From Chitiniphilus purpureus (GTDB lineage: Bacteria > Pseudomonadota > Gammaproteobacteria > Burkholderiales > Chitinibacteraceae), in assembly GCF_025642115.1 (NCBI RefSeq), contig NZ_CP106753.1, positions 4,031,501-4,095,500 of the forward strand: DNA of 64,000 nucleotides, read 5' to 3'. Made by a program: the position numbers and the translations under genes. Of the stretch, positions 27,461 through 37,078 are shown piece by piece (within the stretch, counting starts at the first letter, position 1; each line of letters starts with the position of its first letter). The notes below the pieces were generated by a model that saw only the letters and a program-made list of their open reading frames with translations, searched no databases and had not been told where the DNA came from.

Positions 27461-27682
27461 CCGCCCATCGGACCCGCGCGCCGCCGCAGGCTGTTCAAGC
27501 AGCCGGCGCTGCTGCAGGTTGGCCCGACATGCCTTTTGCGTGAGCCGGCCGGCATCCACATGGTGCGCTCCCAAGCTGCATTGCCTCAGCCAATGCAGCA
27601 GACGTATGCGTCACCGCAGCGGCACGCAGGGACTTGCCTTCCCGGCAAGGCGGGCAGCCGGCCACCCCGGCAGCGGCTCCGG

Positions 27683-27712
27683 TATAATCCCTTGAATTTC
27701 CATCGGTTCAAG
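27683..27712 (+). promoter_or_regulatory. -10 box and leader dyad upstream of rph
   Basis: A perfect TATAAT at 27683-27688 lies 33 bp before the rph start; a -35 box at the right spacing is poor. Just downstream CTTGAA (27691-27696) and TTCAAG (27707-27712) form a dyad that would fall in the transcript leader. Confidence 0.5.
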
Positions 27713-27720
27713 GACTCTCC

Positions 27721-28437
27721 ATGCGCCCGTCGCACCGCCAACCCGGCGAGCTTAGGCCAGTCACGATCACGCGCCGCTACACCCGGCACGCCGAAGGCAG
27801 CGTGCTGGTGGCATTCGGCGACACCAAGGTGATCTGCACCGCCAGCGTCGAGGAAAGCGTGCCCTCCTTTCTGAAAGGCAAGGGCCAAGGCTGGGTGACC
27901 GCCGAGTACGGCATGCTGCCACGCTCCACCCACAGCCGGATAAAACGCGAGGCGGCACAGGGCAAGCAGTCCGGCCGCACCCAGGAGATCCAGCGCCTGA
28001 TCGGCCGTTCGTTGCGTGCGGTGGTCGACCTGACCATGCTGGGCGAGCGCCAGATCGTGATCGACTGCGATGTGCTGCAGGCCGACGGCGGCACCCGCAC
28101 CGCCAGCATCACCGGCGCCTTCGTCGCGCTGAGCGACGCCGTGGCCGGCCTGATCGCCAGCGGCAAACTGGCCACCAGTCCGATCCGCGAGCCGGTTGCC
28201 GCCGTCTCGGTGGGCGTCTTTGGCGATACGCCGGTGCTCGATCTGGATTACCTGGAAGACTCGGGCTGCGAAACCGACATGAACGTGGTGATGACCGGCT
28301 CCGGCCGTTTTGTCGAAGTCCAGGGCACTGCCGAGGGCCAGCCCTTTTCGCGCGAGGAAATGGATGCATTGCTCGATCTGGCCAGCGCCGGCATCCGCGA
28401 GCTGATCACACTGCAGCAGCAGGCCCTGGCCCGTTGA
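27721..28437 (+). CDS. rph: RNase PH
   Basis: RNase PH trims the 3' ends of tRNA precursors by phosphorolysis. The 238-residue product is full length with '[16 protein letters not shown]', '[18 protein letters not shown]', the phosphate-binding '[13 protein letters not shown]' and '[17 protein letters not shown]'. It has its own TATAAT and begins a same-strand run that continues through dusA to hemW; the rph-dusA gap is 33 bp. Confidence 0.97.
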   Translation: MRPSHRQPGELRPVTITRRYTRHAEGSVLVAFGDTKVICTASVEESVPSFLKGKGQGWVTAEYGMLPRSTHSRIKREAAQGKQSGRTQEIQRLIGRSLRAVVDLTMLGERQIVIDCDVLQADGGTRTASITGAFVALSDAVAGLIASGKLATSPIREPVAAVSVGVFGDTPVLDLDYLEDSGCETDMNVVMTGSGRFVEVQGTAEGQPFSREEMDALLDLASAGIRELITLQQQALAR

Positions 28438-28470
28438 CCCACCCCACCGCCCCGGCCCGATACCGGGCCC

Positions 28471-29489
<1,019 letters not shown>

Positions 29490-29493
<4 letters not shown>

Positions 29494-30131
29494 AACACGT
29501 CCTGCTCTGCCTGTCGCTGCTGCTTGCCGGCACCGGTGCCCTGGCCGAAGAGATCACCCTGCTTGCGACCATGGGCCAGAAGGCGCTGATCAGACTCGAT
29601 GGCAAACAGCAGACGCTATCGATCGGCCAGCAGCGCGGCAACATCAAGCTGCTGCGGCTGGATGCCGACAGCGCGGTCTTCGAGGTGGCCGGCAAACAGC
29701 GGCGTCTGACGCTGGGCGAGGGCTACGTGGTGCGGGGTGGCGGTGCGCCGGGCAGCGGCACCAGCATCATCCTCTCGCCTGACCAGCAGAAGCACTACTA
29801 CACCGAGATCGCCATCAACGGTCGCAGTGCCAATGGCGTGATCGACACCGGCGCCACGCACCTGTCGATGACCAGCGCACAGGCGCGCCATCTGGGCATC
29901 AACTACGAGAAGGGCATGCCGGCGCGCTCGCAGACCGCCAACGGGGTCGTGAAAGCCTGGATCGTGCAGATACCGGAGCTGCGCTTCGGCAACGTGCTGG
30001 TCTACAACGTGCCGGTAGCGGTGCGCGACAGCAACGAAGACATCCCGGTGCTGATCGGCGCGAGCCTGCTCAACCGCTTCCAGATGAAGCGCGAGCAGGA
30101 CACCATGATCCTCACCAAGAAAAACTACTGA
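29490..30131 (+). CDS. Periplasmic retropepsin-like clan AA aspartic protease
   Basis: The 213-residue protein has a signal peptide ('MKHVLLCLSLLLAGTGALAE') and a retroviral-type aspartic protease domain: Asp119 in 'NGVIDTGATHLSMTS', then 'VLIGASLLNRF'. Such proteins, seen in proteobacteria, contain a single active-site Asp and should work as dimers in the periplasm; substrates are unknown. The GTG at 29490 overlaps the dusA stop (GTGA), and the stop overlaps rdgB by one base. Confidence 0.82.
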
Positions 30132-30724
30132 TGCGCAGGATCGTCCTGGCCAGCAACAACGCCGGCAAGCTGCGCGAATTCCGCAAGCTGTTCGAAACGC
30201 TGGACCTGCAGCTCGTGCCGCAGGCCGAACTGGGGGTGGACGAGGCCGATGAGCCGCATGCCACCTTCGTCGAGAACGCGCTGGCCAAGGCCCGCCATGC
30301 CGCTCGCGCCACTGGCCTGCCCGCGCTGGCGGATGACTCGGGCATCTGTGTGGCCGCACTGGGTGGCGCGCCTGGCGTCCACTCGGCACGTTACGCCGGT
30401 GAGCCCAGATCGGATGCGCGCAACAACGACAAGCTGCTGGCCGAACTCTCCAGCCACAGTGACCGCCGCGCCTGGTATTACGCCGCGCTGGTGCTGGTGC
30501 GCCACGCCGACGATCCGCAGCCGCTGATCGCGGACGGGATCTGCCTGGGACAGGTGCTGCACGCGCCGCAGGGCGACGGCGGCTTTGGCTACGACCCGCT
30601 GTTCTGGCTGCCGCAGTTCGGCCGTACCGTGGCGCAGATCAGCGCCGACGAGAAGGCCGCCATCTCGCATCGCGGCCGCGCACTGCGTGCGCTGGTGGCC
30701 AAGCTGGAGGAAACCGGGCTATGA
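30131..30724 (+). CDS. rdgB: RdgB, XTP/dITP diphosphatase
   Basis: RdgB removes non-canonical purine nucleoside triphosphates (ITP, XTP) from the pool. The 197-residue product has the Ham1 motifs 'LASNNAGKLREFRKLF', 'ADDSGICVAALGGAPGVHSA' and 'GFGYDPLFWLP'. Its start shares a base with the preceding stop (TGATG), and its stop overlaps the next ATG. Confidence 0.96.
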   Translation: MRRIVLASNNAGKLREFRKLFETLDLQLVPQAELGVDEADEPHATFVENALAKARHAARATGLPALADDSGICVAALGGAPGVHSARYAGEPRSDARNNDKLLAELSSHSDRRAWYYAALVLVRHADDPQPLIADGICLGQVLHAPQGDGGFGYDPLFWLPQFGRTVAQISADEKAAISHRGRALRALVAKLEETGL

Positions 30725-30957
30725 GCGCCTGCAGCAACGAAGCACGCTATGCCATCTGGCGCCGCGACGACCAGAGCGTGGTCTCCTGCACCGAAAAGGT
30801 GAAGGTGATGAACGAGAACCTCGACGAGCTGTATCAGGCGATGCAGGATGCATTCGAGGATGGGCTGTTGATGGAGGTCTCCGAAGCGCAGATGAAGGCC
30901 GTGCTGCATCAATTGGTCGACACATTGCGCAATCCCTACCGGCGTGGCGGCGCGTGA
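30721..30957 (+). CDS. Small conserved-looking hypothetical protein
   Basis: This 78-residue acidic protein ('RYAIWRRDDQSVVSCTEKVK', 'LYQAMQDAFEDGLLMEVSEA') is predicted to be mostly helical and cytoplasmic. I recognise no named family with certainty; it resembles short proteins found beside rdgB or hemW in betaproteobacteria. It is very likely real because it is coupled at both ends: ATGA with rdgB upstream and GTGA with the phosphoesterase downstream. Confidence 0.7.
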   Translation: MSACSNEARYAIWRRDDQSVVSCTEKVKVMNENLDELYQAMQDAFEDGLLMEVSEAQMKAVLHQLVDTLRNPYRRGGA

Positions 30958-31691
30958 AGCTGGCGCTGCTTTCAGACATCCACGGCAACCTGCCGGCGCT
31001 GCAAGCAGTGATGGCCGACGCGCAGACACGCGGCGCCACCGCGTTCGCCAACCTGGGCGACAACCTTTCGGGCCCGTTGTGGCCGCGCGAAACCGCCGAA
31101 TATCTGATGCACCAATCCTGGCCCCAATTGGCGGGCAATCACGAGCGGCAACTGCTGCAGTTCGATCCCGCACGGCACGGCGCCAGTGACGCCTACGCCC
31201 ACACCCGGCTCACGCCGGCCATCATTGGGTGGCTGCAGAGCCTGCCGGCGACGTGCCGCCCAACGCCGGACATCCTGCTGTGCCACGGCACGCCGCATGA
31301 CGATCTGACCTACCTGCTGGAAACCGTATCCGCCCCGCAGACAATGGGGCTGGCCACCCCAGGGCAGATCCGGGCCCGGCTCGGCAGCACCGCTGCCTCG
31401 CTGATCGCGTGTGGCCACAGCCACGTGCCGCGGGTGGTGATGCTGGACGGCAGCACGCTGGTCAACCCCGGCAGCGTGGGGCTGCCAGCCTATCTGGGCG
31501 ATCACCCTTATCCGCATCGCGTCGAAAACGGTGCGCCCCACGCGCGCTACGCAATTGCCAGCCGTAGCGGCACGCACTGGGCAGTCGAGCTGATTGCCGT
31601 GCCCTACGAATACGAGCGCAGCGCTGCCAAGGCACAGCAGGAAGGCCGGCTCGACTGGCAGTGTGCGCTGACCAGCGGTTACCTGCACTGA
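30954..31691 (+). CDS. YfcE/MJ0936-like metallophosphoesterase
   Basis: The 245-residue protein has calcineurin-like metal ligands in order: 'LLSDIHGNLPAL' (Asp8, His10), 'NLGDNLSGP', 'LAGNHERQ', 'LCHGTPHDDL' and 'CGHSHVPRV'. The 'LVNPGSVGLP' motif is typical of this subfamily of small phosphodiesterases. The GTG start overlaps the preceding stop. Substrate unknown. hemW begins 8 bp after its stop. Confidence 0.88.
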   Translation: MKLALLSDIHGNLPALQAVMADAQTRGATAFANLGDNLSGPLWPRETAEYLMHQSWPQLAGNHERQLLQFDPARHGASDAYAHTRLTPAIIGWLQSLPATCRPTPDILLCHGTPHDDLTYLLETVSAPQTMGLATPGQIRARLGSTAASLIACGHSHVPRVVMLDGSTLVNPGSVGLPAYLGDHPYPHRVENGAPHARYAIASRSGTHWAVELIAVPYEYERSAAKAQQEGRLDWQCALTSGYLH

Positions 31692-31699
31692 TCCACGCC

Positions 31700-32872
31700 A
31701 TGCATCGTATTTCCCTGACCGCCCTGCAATCAGGCCTGACAACCCTGCCCCCGTTGTCGCTGTACATCCATTTTCCGTGGTGCGTCCGGAAGTGCCCGTA
31801 CTGCGACTTCAACTCACATGCGCAGAAAGGCGCCCTGCCGGAGGCGGCGTATGTGGAGGCACTGCTGCGCGATCTAGAATCGTGCCTGCCGCTGGTATGG
31901 GGACGGCCGGTATCGACCATCTTCATGGGCGGCGGCACGCCCAGCCTGTTCTCCGCCGAGGCGATCGATACCCTGCTGGCCGGCATCCGCGCGCGGGTAC
32001 GGCTGCTGCCCGAGGCCGAGATCACGCTGGAGGCCAACCCGGGCACGTTCGAAGCCGACAAGTTCGCCGGCTACCGTGCCGCCGGGATCAACCGGCTGTC
32101 GATCGGTATCCAGAGCTTTGACGATGCCAAGCTGGCAGCCCTCGGCCGCATCCATGGTCGCGCCGAAGCCCTGCGAGCCGTGGAGATCGCACATCGGCAC
32201 TTTGACAACTTCAATCTGGATCTGATGTACGCGCTGCCGCAGCAGACGCTGGCCGAAGCACTGGCGGACCTGGATCAGGCCATTGCGTTGGCACCGACCC
32301 ATCTGTCGGCCTACCACCTGACGCTGGAACCCAACACGCTGTTCCACCGTTATCCACCGCCCCTGCCGGACGACGACCTTGCTGCGGATATGCAGGAAGC
32401 GATCGAAGCCCGACTCGCCGCCGCCGGCTACCAGCACTACGAAACCAGCGCCTTCGCCCAGCCCGGCCGCCGCGCCCGGCACAACCTAAACTATTGGCAA
32501 TTCGGCGACTACCTGGGCATCGGCGCCGGTGCCCACGCCAAGATCAGCTTTCCTGATCGCATCATCCGACAGACGCGCTACAAACAGCCGGCCGAATACC
32601 TTGCGCGCATCGCCCAAGGCAACGCGGTGCAAAGCGACGCCCCCATCGCCCGCGACCAGCTGCCGTTCGAATTCATGCTCAACGCGCTGCGGCTGTGCGA
32701 CGGCTTCCCACTCCCGCTGTTCACCGAGCGCACCGGTCTGCCATTGACCCAGGTGATCCGCCAGATCGAGCGCGCCTGCGACGAAGGGTTGCTGACCCGC
32801 AGCCTTGATCACGTGCACCCCACCCCGCGGGGCCGACGCTTTCTCAATACGCTGTTGGAGCGTTTTTTGTAG
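31700..32872 (+). CDS. hemW: HemW, radical SAM heme chaperone
   Basis: HemW inserts heme into target proteins and was long misannotated as an oxygen-independent coproporphyrinogen oxidase. The 390-residue product has the iron-sulfur motif 'CVRKCPYCDFN' (Cys28, Cys32, Cys35), 'FMGGGTPSLFS', 'EANPGTFE' and 'SIGIQSFDDAKLAALGRIH'. The ATG at 31700 starts right after the previous gene and gives the usual length. It is commonly linked to rdgB, as here. It is the last core gene before the toxin island. Confidence 0.95.
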   Translation: MHRISLTALQSGLTTLPPLSLYIHFPWCVRKCPYCDFNSHAQKGALPEAAYVEALLRDLESCLPLVWGRPVSTIFMGGGTPSLFSAEAIDTLLAGIRARVRLLPEAEITLEANPGTFEADKFAGYRAAGINRLSIGIQSFDDAKLAALGRIHGRAEALRAVEIAHRHFDNFNLDLMYALPQQTLAEALADLDQAIALAPTHLSAYHLTLEPNTLFHRYPPPLPDDDLAADMQEAIEARLAAAGYQHYETSAFAQPGRRARHNLNYWQFGDYLGIGAGAHAKISFPDRIIRQTRYKQPAEYLARIAQGNAVQSDAPIARDQLPFEFMLNALRLCDGFPLPLFTERTGLPLTQVIRQIERACDEGLLTRSLDHVHPTPRGRRFLNTLLERFL

Positions 32873-33019
32873 GGCAAGGCGCGGCGAAGGCAATTTGGCG
32901 CAATAGATAGCTGGACCCAGGCTCTGGAATGTGGAGCTTTGCGTCCCTCGTTCCCAGCAACTTACTGGTGGCCCAAACTTCGTACTATTTGCGTCGAATG
33001 GCGCATTCGCCCGCCGACG

Positions 33020-33409
33020 TCACCCTGTGGCCGGGCCGATAAAGTAGGCGGCTTGGCGCAATTGAATGATGGCCGTGACGCGGCGAATGCTGACGCCGTA
33101 GGCATCGATCAGGAAATTCGCCAACCGGCGTCTGCGAGCCGGCTTCACAATTTTTTGGATGACCTCCTGCAGCAGCTGTTTGCCCAGGCTCAGGTCGGCC
33201 ACCATGCGTTTGAGGCGGGCGTTCTCTTCTTCCAGCTGCTTCAATCGGCGCAGCTCAGTCACGCCCAGTCCGCCGTACTTCTTCTTCCAGTTATAAAAGG
33301 TCGCTTCGCTCACACCCATCTTGCGGCAGACCTCTGCCACTGTCGTGCCTGACTCGGCCTGGCGCAGCGCAAACGCGATCTGCTCTTCGGTGAACTTTGA
33401 CTTTTTCAT
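33020..33409 (-). pseudogene. IS3-family transposase fragment (OrfA plus start of OrfB)
   Basis: The first ~90 residues are a complete IS3-type OrfA: helix-turn-helix 'TVAEVCRKMGVSEATFYNWK' and the leucine-zipper-like 'LRRLKQLEEENARLKRMVAD'. Without a stop they continue into 'KPARRRRLANFLIDAYGVSI', the beginning of OrfB, and break off after about 45 OrfB residues. The DDE catalytic core is missing, so the element cannot transpose by itself. In intact IS3 elements OrfA and OrfB lie in different frames, so the in-frame join is also abnormal. Confidence 0.85.
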
Positions 33410-33490
33410 GACAAATCTCCTGCCCGGAGGGGCATCAAATTTGCCAGAAATCTCTACTTTTGAACGCTACGGCTTTACGGGAGGAGGTCA
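33040..33490 (-). mobile_element. Truncated IS3-family element at the end of the Rhs array
   Basis: A candidate left terminal repeat starts 5'-TGACCTCCTCCCGTAAAG on the minus strand at 33490, about 80 bp before the OrfA start, as expected for the IS407/IS3 branch. The right end is lost: recognisable OrfB ends near 33040 and no matching inverted repeat was found before hemW. Confidence 0.55.
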
Positions 33491-33537
33491 GGGATTGGAC
33501 TCCAAAGCTGCGTGCTCCTCAAACTTGGGGGGACGTC

Positions 33538-33686
33538 GCAGCCACAGGTGTTCCAGCTTCGGCTGGCCGGCGGCGTCGTATTCGCCTTGCAGCTGGCCTT
33601 GCGGATCATAGGCGTACAGCGTGGTGTCGCTGGCGTTGTCGCTCTTCTGTACCCGCTGCCCGAGTGCGTTGTAGCGGTAGTGGCGC
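33538..33686 (-). repeat. Rhs core stub, copy of a segment of the main rhs gene
   Basis: These ~149 bp repeat almost exactly the sequence at about 36824-36970 and 39924-40070, encoding 'HYRYNALGQRVQKSDNASDT' and the following residues. Similarity stops abruptly on both sides, near the IS3 left end and 17 bp after the small ORF at 33703. It looks like the start of a further displaced Rhs module whose tip was removed. Confidence 0.85.
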
Positions 33687-33702
33687 CATGGGTTTTCTTA
33701 AA

Positions 33703-33852
33703 TTATTTTGACTTTTCTCTGTTTTTTGATTTTCTTGATGAACCAAAAGATCCCATAAATCCAAGCAGGGCCACAATTGGAATCGATATGACAATAAGAA
33801 ATATAATCTTTCCCAAGAAAACAGATGCCACCCAATGAAGAAATTCATCCAT
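33703..33852 (-). CDS. 49-residue single-span membrane protein, candidate immunity to Rhs tip E
   Basis: A GGAG ribosome-binding sequence precedes an ATG at 33852, and the frame runs 49 codons to TAA. It encodes a hydrophobic core ('KIIFLIVISIPIVALLGFMG') followed by a Lys/Ser-rich cytoplasmic-looking tail. It starts 12 bp after the stop of Rhs tip E, exactly where immunity genes lie in the other modules, and is AT-rich like them. A one-span inner-membrane immunity protein would suit a toxin acting at the membrane or in the periplasm. That role is inference; no family is recognised. Confidence 0.5.
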   Translation of the reverse strand: MDEFLHWVASVFLGKIIFLIVISIPIVALLGFMGSFGSSRKSKNREKSK

Positions 33853-33864
33853 TATCGTCACTCC

Positions 33865-34541
33865 TTACCTAAATCCAGCGGCGTTGTTTGCAATCGTATC
33901 CATGGGATCAACATACTGATAATCTTTGTCGCAACTTTTGCTTTCTGCTTTGCATATTTTCTTGCAAATTATATTGCCGCCCACTTGAGTTCCGACCCAG
34001 GAGGCTACTTGAGCCACCCTAAGAGGAATAATTGGTCCTGGAAATAAAACACCACAAGCAGTTGTACACATGCTTTTCTCAATTTCTGAGTTTGTACGTG
34101 ATTCCACTGGTGCGGGTGGAAGTCCGGCTGCACATTCTGCTGTAATGCATTTGGCCGAAGTCTTCGGCCCATCGCCTGTTCCATCGTCGCATACTGTTCC
34201 CAATGGAAGTCCTGGAGGGCATGGCATTGGCTTTAAACCTTGGGGGTCGTAGTAACTAACCGGGTTCCCCCCCACATACCCATACGTATTAATCCCCCCC
34301 GCCAAGCCAATCGGATCGCTCTGAATATACCGCCCGATCCGCGGATCATAATCCCGGAAGTAGTTGTAGAACCGTCCCGTCTCCTTGTCGAAGTACTGCC
34401 CCGGGAAGCGCTGGTTGTAGGCGATCTTGACGCCGTCACCATCCGGGTCTTCGTTGGGCTGGCTGTGGCCGAACGGTTCGCCAATCGGCCAGTCTCACAC
34501 CACCTTGCGGCGGACCGGGTTGCTCAGCTAGCGTGAGGTGC
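33865..34541 (-). pseudogene. Displaced Rhs module E: decayed core plus Cys-rich tip
   Basis: The core part (about 34541-34290) is a divergent allele: it reads '[20 protein letters not shown]' where the main gene has a different sequence. It contains two in-frame nonsense codons, one of them TGA at 34495-34497 replacing a conserved Trp of 'VVWDWP'. After the junction '[20 protein letters not shown]' comes a ~125-residue tip with about ten cysteines and a hydrophobic stretch, ending '[10 protein letters not shown]'. I do not recognise the tip as a named toxin. It has no start of its own except internal Met codons, so it is probably silent unless recombined into the main gene. Confidence 0.7.
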
Positions 34542-34736
34542 CCAGGTGGTTCTACAACTACCATTTCGCCGCAGAGTTCAGGCTCTAGGGTGCTGGCAAA
34601 TGACCTTATCCTCAGCTATTCTCCGAACCGATAAAGAGTCGCCTGAAACCTGATACCTAGGTGTCTCTCGATAAATCACAGTCGGGTGCGACTTCAAAAT
34701 CCGTTTGTAACAGAGCCAGCCCCGGTATTTCGATTT
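34542..34736. other. 195-bp junction without a gene
   Basis: This stretch between the immunity gene at 34737 and the decayed core of module E has no coding frame and no match to the Rhs core. It may be the scar of a lost insertion or of the recombination that created module E. Confidence 0.4.
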
Positions 34737-35204
34737 TCAAAGAAAATTTTTTATTTCTCTAAATTCATTCAATACGGCGGAGAAAGCTTTAATTGGGACA
34801 GCTGAAGTCTGAAGCCCTTCTGGATAATTATCATGCTCGAAGAAATGTTCACTAAGGAGCTCCCATATGAATATCACTTCAGCTCCGGAACAAAACGCAA
34901 CCACCGAAAAATCGTCAAAAGAATCACCTAGAGATAAGAAATATTTCCCAGCGTCGTCAATTTCCCCGTTCTTTATCAAATCATACACGCCAAAAATATC
35001 GGTCTTCTCGGAATAAAAATCCATATTCTTGGAAACAATGCTTTCCAGTTGCGCCAAAACGAGAGAATAGACAGATGTATCATCAAGAGTCCCTATTTTC
35101 TTCCCGCCCAACCAAATTTGTAATGGGCCACTCCTCTGCTTCAAATCTTGCCTAGAGGAGAACTCTATTGCAAACACTTTTGCATCACCTAAGAATTCAC
35201 TCAT
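34737..35204 (-). CDS. Probable immunity protein of Rhs tip D (Imm42-like)
   Basis: The 155-residue acidic protein ('MSEFLGDAKVFAIEFSSRQD', 'LQIWLGGKKIGTLDDTSVYS') resembles in outline the Imm42 family of toxin-immunity proteins, which share a 'FAIEF ... lWInGkkiG' pattern; this is from memory and moderately certain. Its ATG shares one base with the stop of tip D (TGATG), so it was translated coupled to the toxin. It is AT-rich compared with the chromosome. Confidence 0.6.
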   Translation of the reverse strand: MSEFLGDAKVFAIEFSSRQDLKQRSGPLQIWLGGKKIGTLDDTSVYSLVLAQLESIVSKNMDFYSEKTDIFGVYDLIKNGEIDDAGKYFLSLGDSFDDFSVVAFCSGAEVIFIWELLSEHFFEHDNYPEGLQTSAVPIKAFSAVLNEFREIKNFL

Positions 35205-35745
35205 CACCAAGCCTTGACATCTTTAGGGATATTGTTCGAACTGATATTCCGTGGCATTCCATTAGATGTTCTGCCATTGGTCGATCCATTCCAATGCCAA
35301 TTCCCATTCCCATCGTTTTGAAAGCGGTGGTATTCAACTCTTTTCCCCTCCCCTAATTTCGTCCATCTATTCCCATCAGAACCAGGTCGGCTATTTTTTC
35401 CATAGTTCTTCATGATTTTTAGGAAGGGTGCTTTTTGAGCTGTTGTAAGGATTACTGCCTTTATTTGATGGGTCATGATGGCCTGGGTTTTCATAGCTAT
35501 CGATACGACAGCTGTCGTCACAGACACACACCTCTCCATTTATAAGCCCTAGATTCACCGATGAGCATGACTTCACAGTCAAACCATCTGCGCTGCATTT
35601 TGCCTGACATAAAGAAAACGACTGACTCGGACAAGACACCAAACCAAATGGGTCGCTAAAATTTAGCGGGCTTCCCCCCACATACCCATACGTATTAATC
35701 CCCCCCGCCAACCCAATCGGATCACTCTGAATATATCGCCGGAGT
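35204..35745 (-). pseudogene. Displaced Rhs module D: minimal core and frameshifted toxin tip
   Basis: Only about 50 bp of core remain ('[20 protein letters not shown]'). The tip starts with a Cys-rich segment ('[17 protein letters not shown]') and reaches '[11 protein letters not shown]', where the frame ends at 35391. Removing one base from the A6 run (T6 at 35394-35399 on the plus strand) restores reading into '[17 protein letters not shown]' and onward to the stop at 35204. The C-terminal ~60 residues ('VEYHRFQNDGNGNWHWNGST') look like a small toxin domain I cannot name. It is therefore inactive as sequenced unless slippage restores the frame. Confidence 0.7.
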
Positions 35746-35758
35746 GCGTTAGTTTCGC

Positions 35759-36139
35759 TTATGCCTGAAGCTGATCAATATCAATGACAGCCCCAACATA
35801 TCCAGCAAATGCTGACATTTCCACAGGGATTTGAATAGAAGGAACTCTAATTCCACCTTTAATAATGATGGACAAGCGAGCAATGCCGGTCTCAGCTATT
35901 TGACGAATAACATCTTGATTCCCATGCAATCTATCTTGCAGCCCCCTCCAATGATCAGATACTTCATCAGATTCAATTTGCGACTGCACTGACCATATAT
36001 TTTGTCTGGGCAGATCTCGAGCTTTGTTGCGCTCGCCGCGCATTAAGGCAACAGAAGGAATTATTCCAGTAATTTTTGATATTTCAGATGGCGAAATATC
36101 TGTGCCAAGCAACTGAAAATCAATCTTAATTAAATCCAT
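35759..36139 (-). CDS. Probable immunity protein of Rhs tip C (DUF4279-like)
   Basis: The 126-residue protein ('[20 protein letters not shown]', '[20 protein letters not shown]', '[20 protein letters not shown]') fits the DUF4279 family, whose members are often found directly after toxin genes. It starts 3 bp after the stop of tip C, preceded by AAGGGG. Base composition is AT-rich like the tip. Immunity function is inferred from position and family. Confidence 0.65.
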   Translation of the reverse strand: MDLIKIDFQLLGTDISPSEISKITGIIPSVALMRGERNKARDLPRQNIWSVQSQIESDEVSDHWRGLQDRLHGNQDVIRQIAETGIARLSIIIKGGIRVPSIQIPVEMSAFAGYVGAVIDIDQLQA

Positions 36140-36142
36140 GGA

Positions 36143-37078
36143 TCACCACCCCTTGACATTCATATTAAGATACTGAGGAATCCCTGTGCCTTTTCTAGGG
36201 CCAGAATACATGTTCCCATTTTTATCTGAAAAAATATCGCCTTTTGAGTCTAATCCTAAGTCCCGCTTCATGTCGTGAGCATCTTTATACCCATTATTTT
36301 TACATGCTCTATCAAGCTCTTTATCAGACATTCTCGTTGCATCTTTAGCATCTTGTTCACTAGGGCTCTGATCATCTTTTGTACATGCTTGAATATCAAA
36401 ACCGGGCAGTTTTAGGAATGTTTTGCATTTAATAGCAAGGCCATAAGGGTCAACTAGGGAAATCGGGTTCCCATTAACATACCCATACGTATTGACCCCG
36501 CCCGCCAACCCAATCGGATCGCTCTGGATATACCGCCCGATCCGCGGATCATAATCCCGGAAGTAGTTGTAGAACCGCCCCGTCTCCTTGTCGAAGTACT
36601 GCCCCGGGAAGCGCAAGTTGTACGTCACCAACTTGCCGTCCAGGTCCGGGTCCTCGCGCACCCCACTATGGCCGAACGGCTCGCTGATCGGCCAGTCCCA
36701 CACCACCTTGCGCCGGGCCGGGTCGCTCAGCTGGCGCGTGGCCCCCAGGTGGTCCGCCCAGGCGTAGTACAGCTGCGCCGTGCCCTGGCTGTGCTGCACC
36801 GTACCCACCGGCAATGTGCCCAGCCACAGGTGTTCCAGCTTCGGCTGGCCGGCGGCGTCGTATTCGCCTTGCAGCTGGCCTTGCGGATCATAGGCGTACA
36901 GCGTGGTGTCGCTGGCGTTGTCGCTCTTCTGTACCCGCTGCCCGAGTGCGTTGTAGCGGTAGTGGCGCGCCGGGGTGCTGCTGCTGCGGATCAACCGGCC
37001 GGCGTTGTTGTACTGCCGTGCGCCTGGAACCGGCTTGGCCAGCAAAGCATTTTGTCCATCGGAGGCAAAAAGCGGCAA
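36143..37078 (-). CDS. Displaced Rhs module C: core fragment plus toxin tip
   Basis: This 311-residue frame begins in unrelated sequence ('MPLFASDGQNALLAKPVPGA'), joins the Rhs core at 'YNNAGRLIRSSSTPARHYRY', keeps ~175 residues of near-identical core, then leaves at 'GLAGGVNTYGYVNGNPISLV'. The tip ends 'KNGNMYSGPRKGTGIPQYLN', similar to what is annotated as polymorphic toxin type 33; that name is from memory and uncertain. Lacking the signal peptide and the rest of the YD shell, it should not be secreted. It can serve as a donor of a new tip through recombination in the core. Confidence 0.75.
   Translation of the reverse strand: MPLFASDGQNALLAKPVPGARQYNNAGRLIRSSSTPARHYRYNALGQRVQKSDNASDTTLYAYDPQGQLQGEYDAAGQPKLEHLWLGTLPVGTVQHSQGTAQLYYAWADHLGATRQLSDPARRKVVWDWPISEPFGHSGVREDPDLDGKLVTYNLRFPGQYFDKETGRFYNYFRDYDPRIGRYIQSDPIGLAGGVNTYGYVNGNPISLVDPYGLAIKCKTFLKLPGFDIQACTKDDQSPSEQDAKDATRMSDKELDRACKNNGYKDAHDMKRDLGLDSKGDIFSDKNGNMYSGPRKGTGIPQYLNMNVKGW
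36488..37014 (-). repeat. Rhs core repeat, copy in module C
   Basis: About 525 bp are almost identical to 39593-40118 in the main rhs gene, differing at a handful of bases. The match stops sharply at both ends. It is long enough for homologous recombination. Confidence 0.9.
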
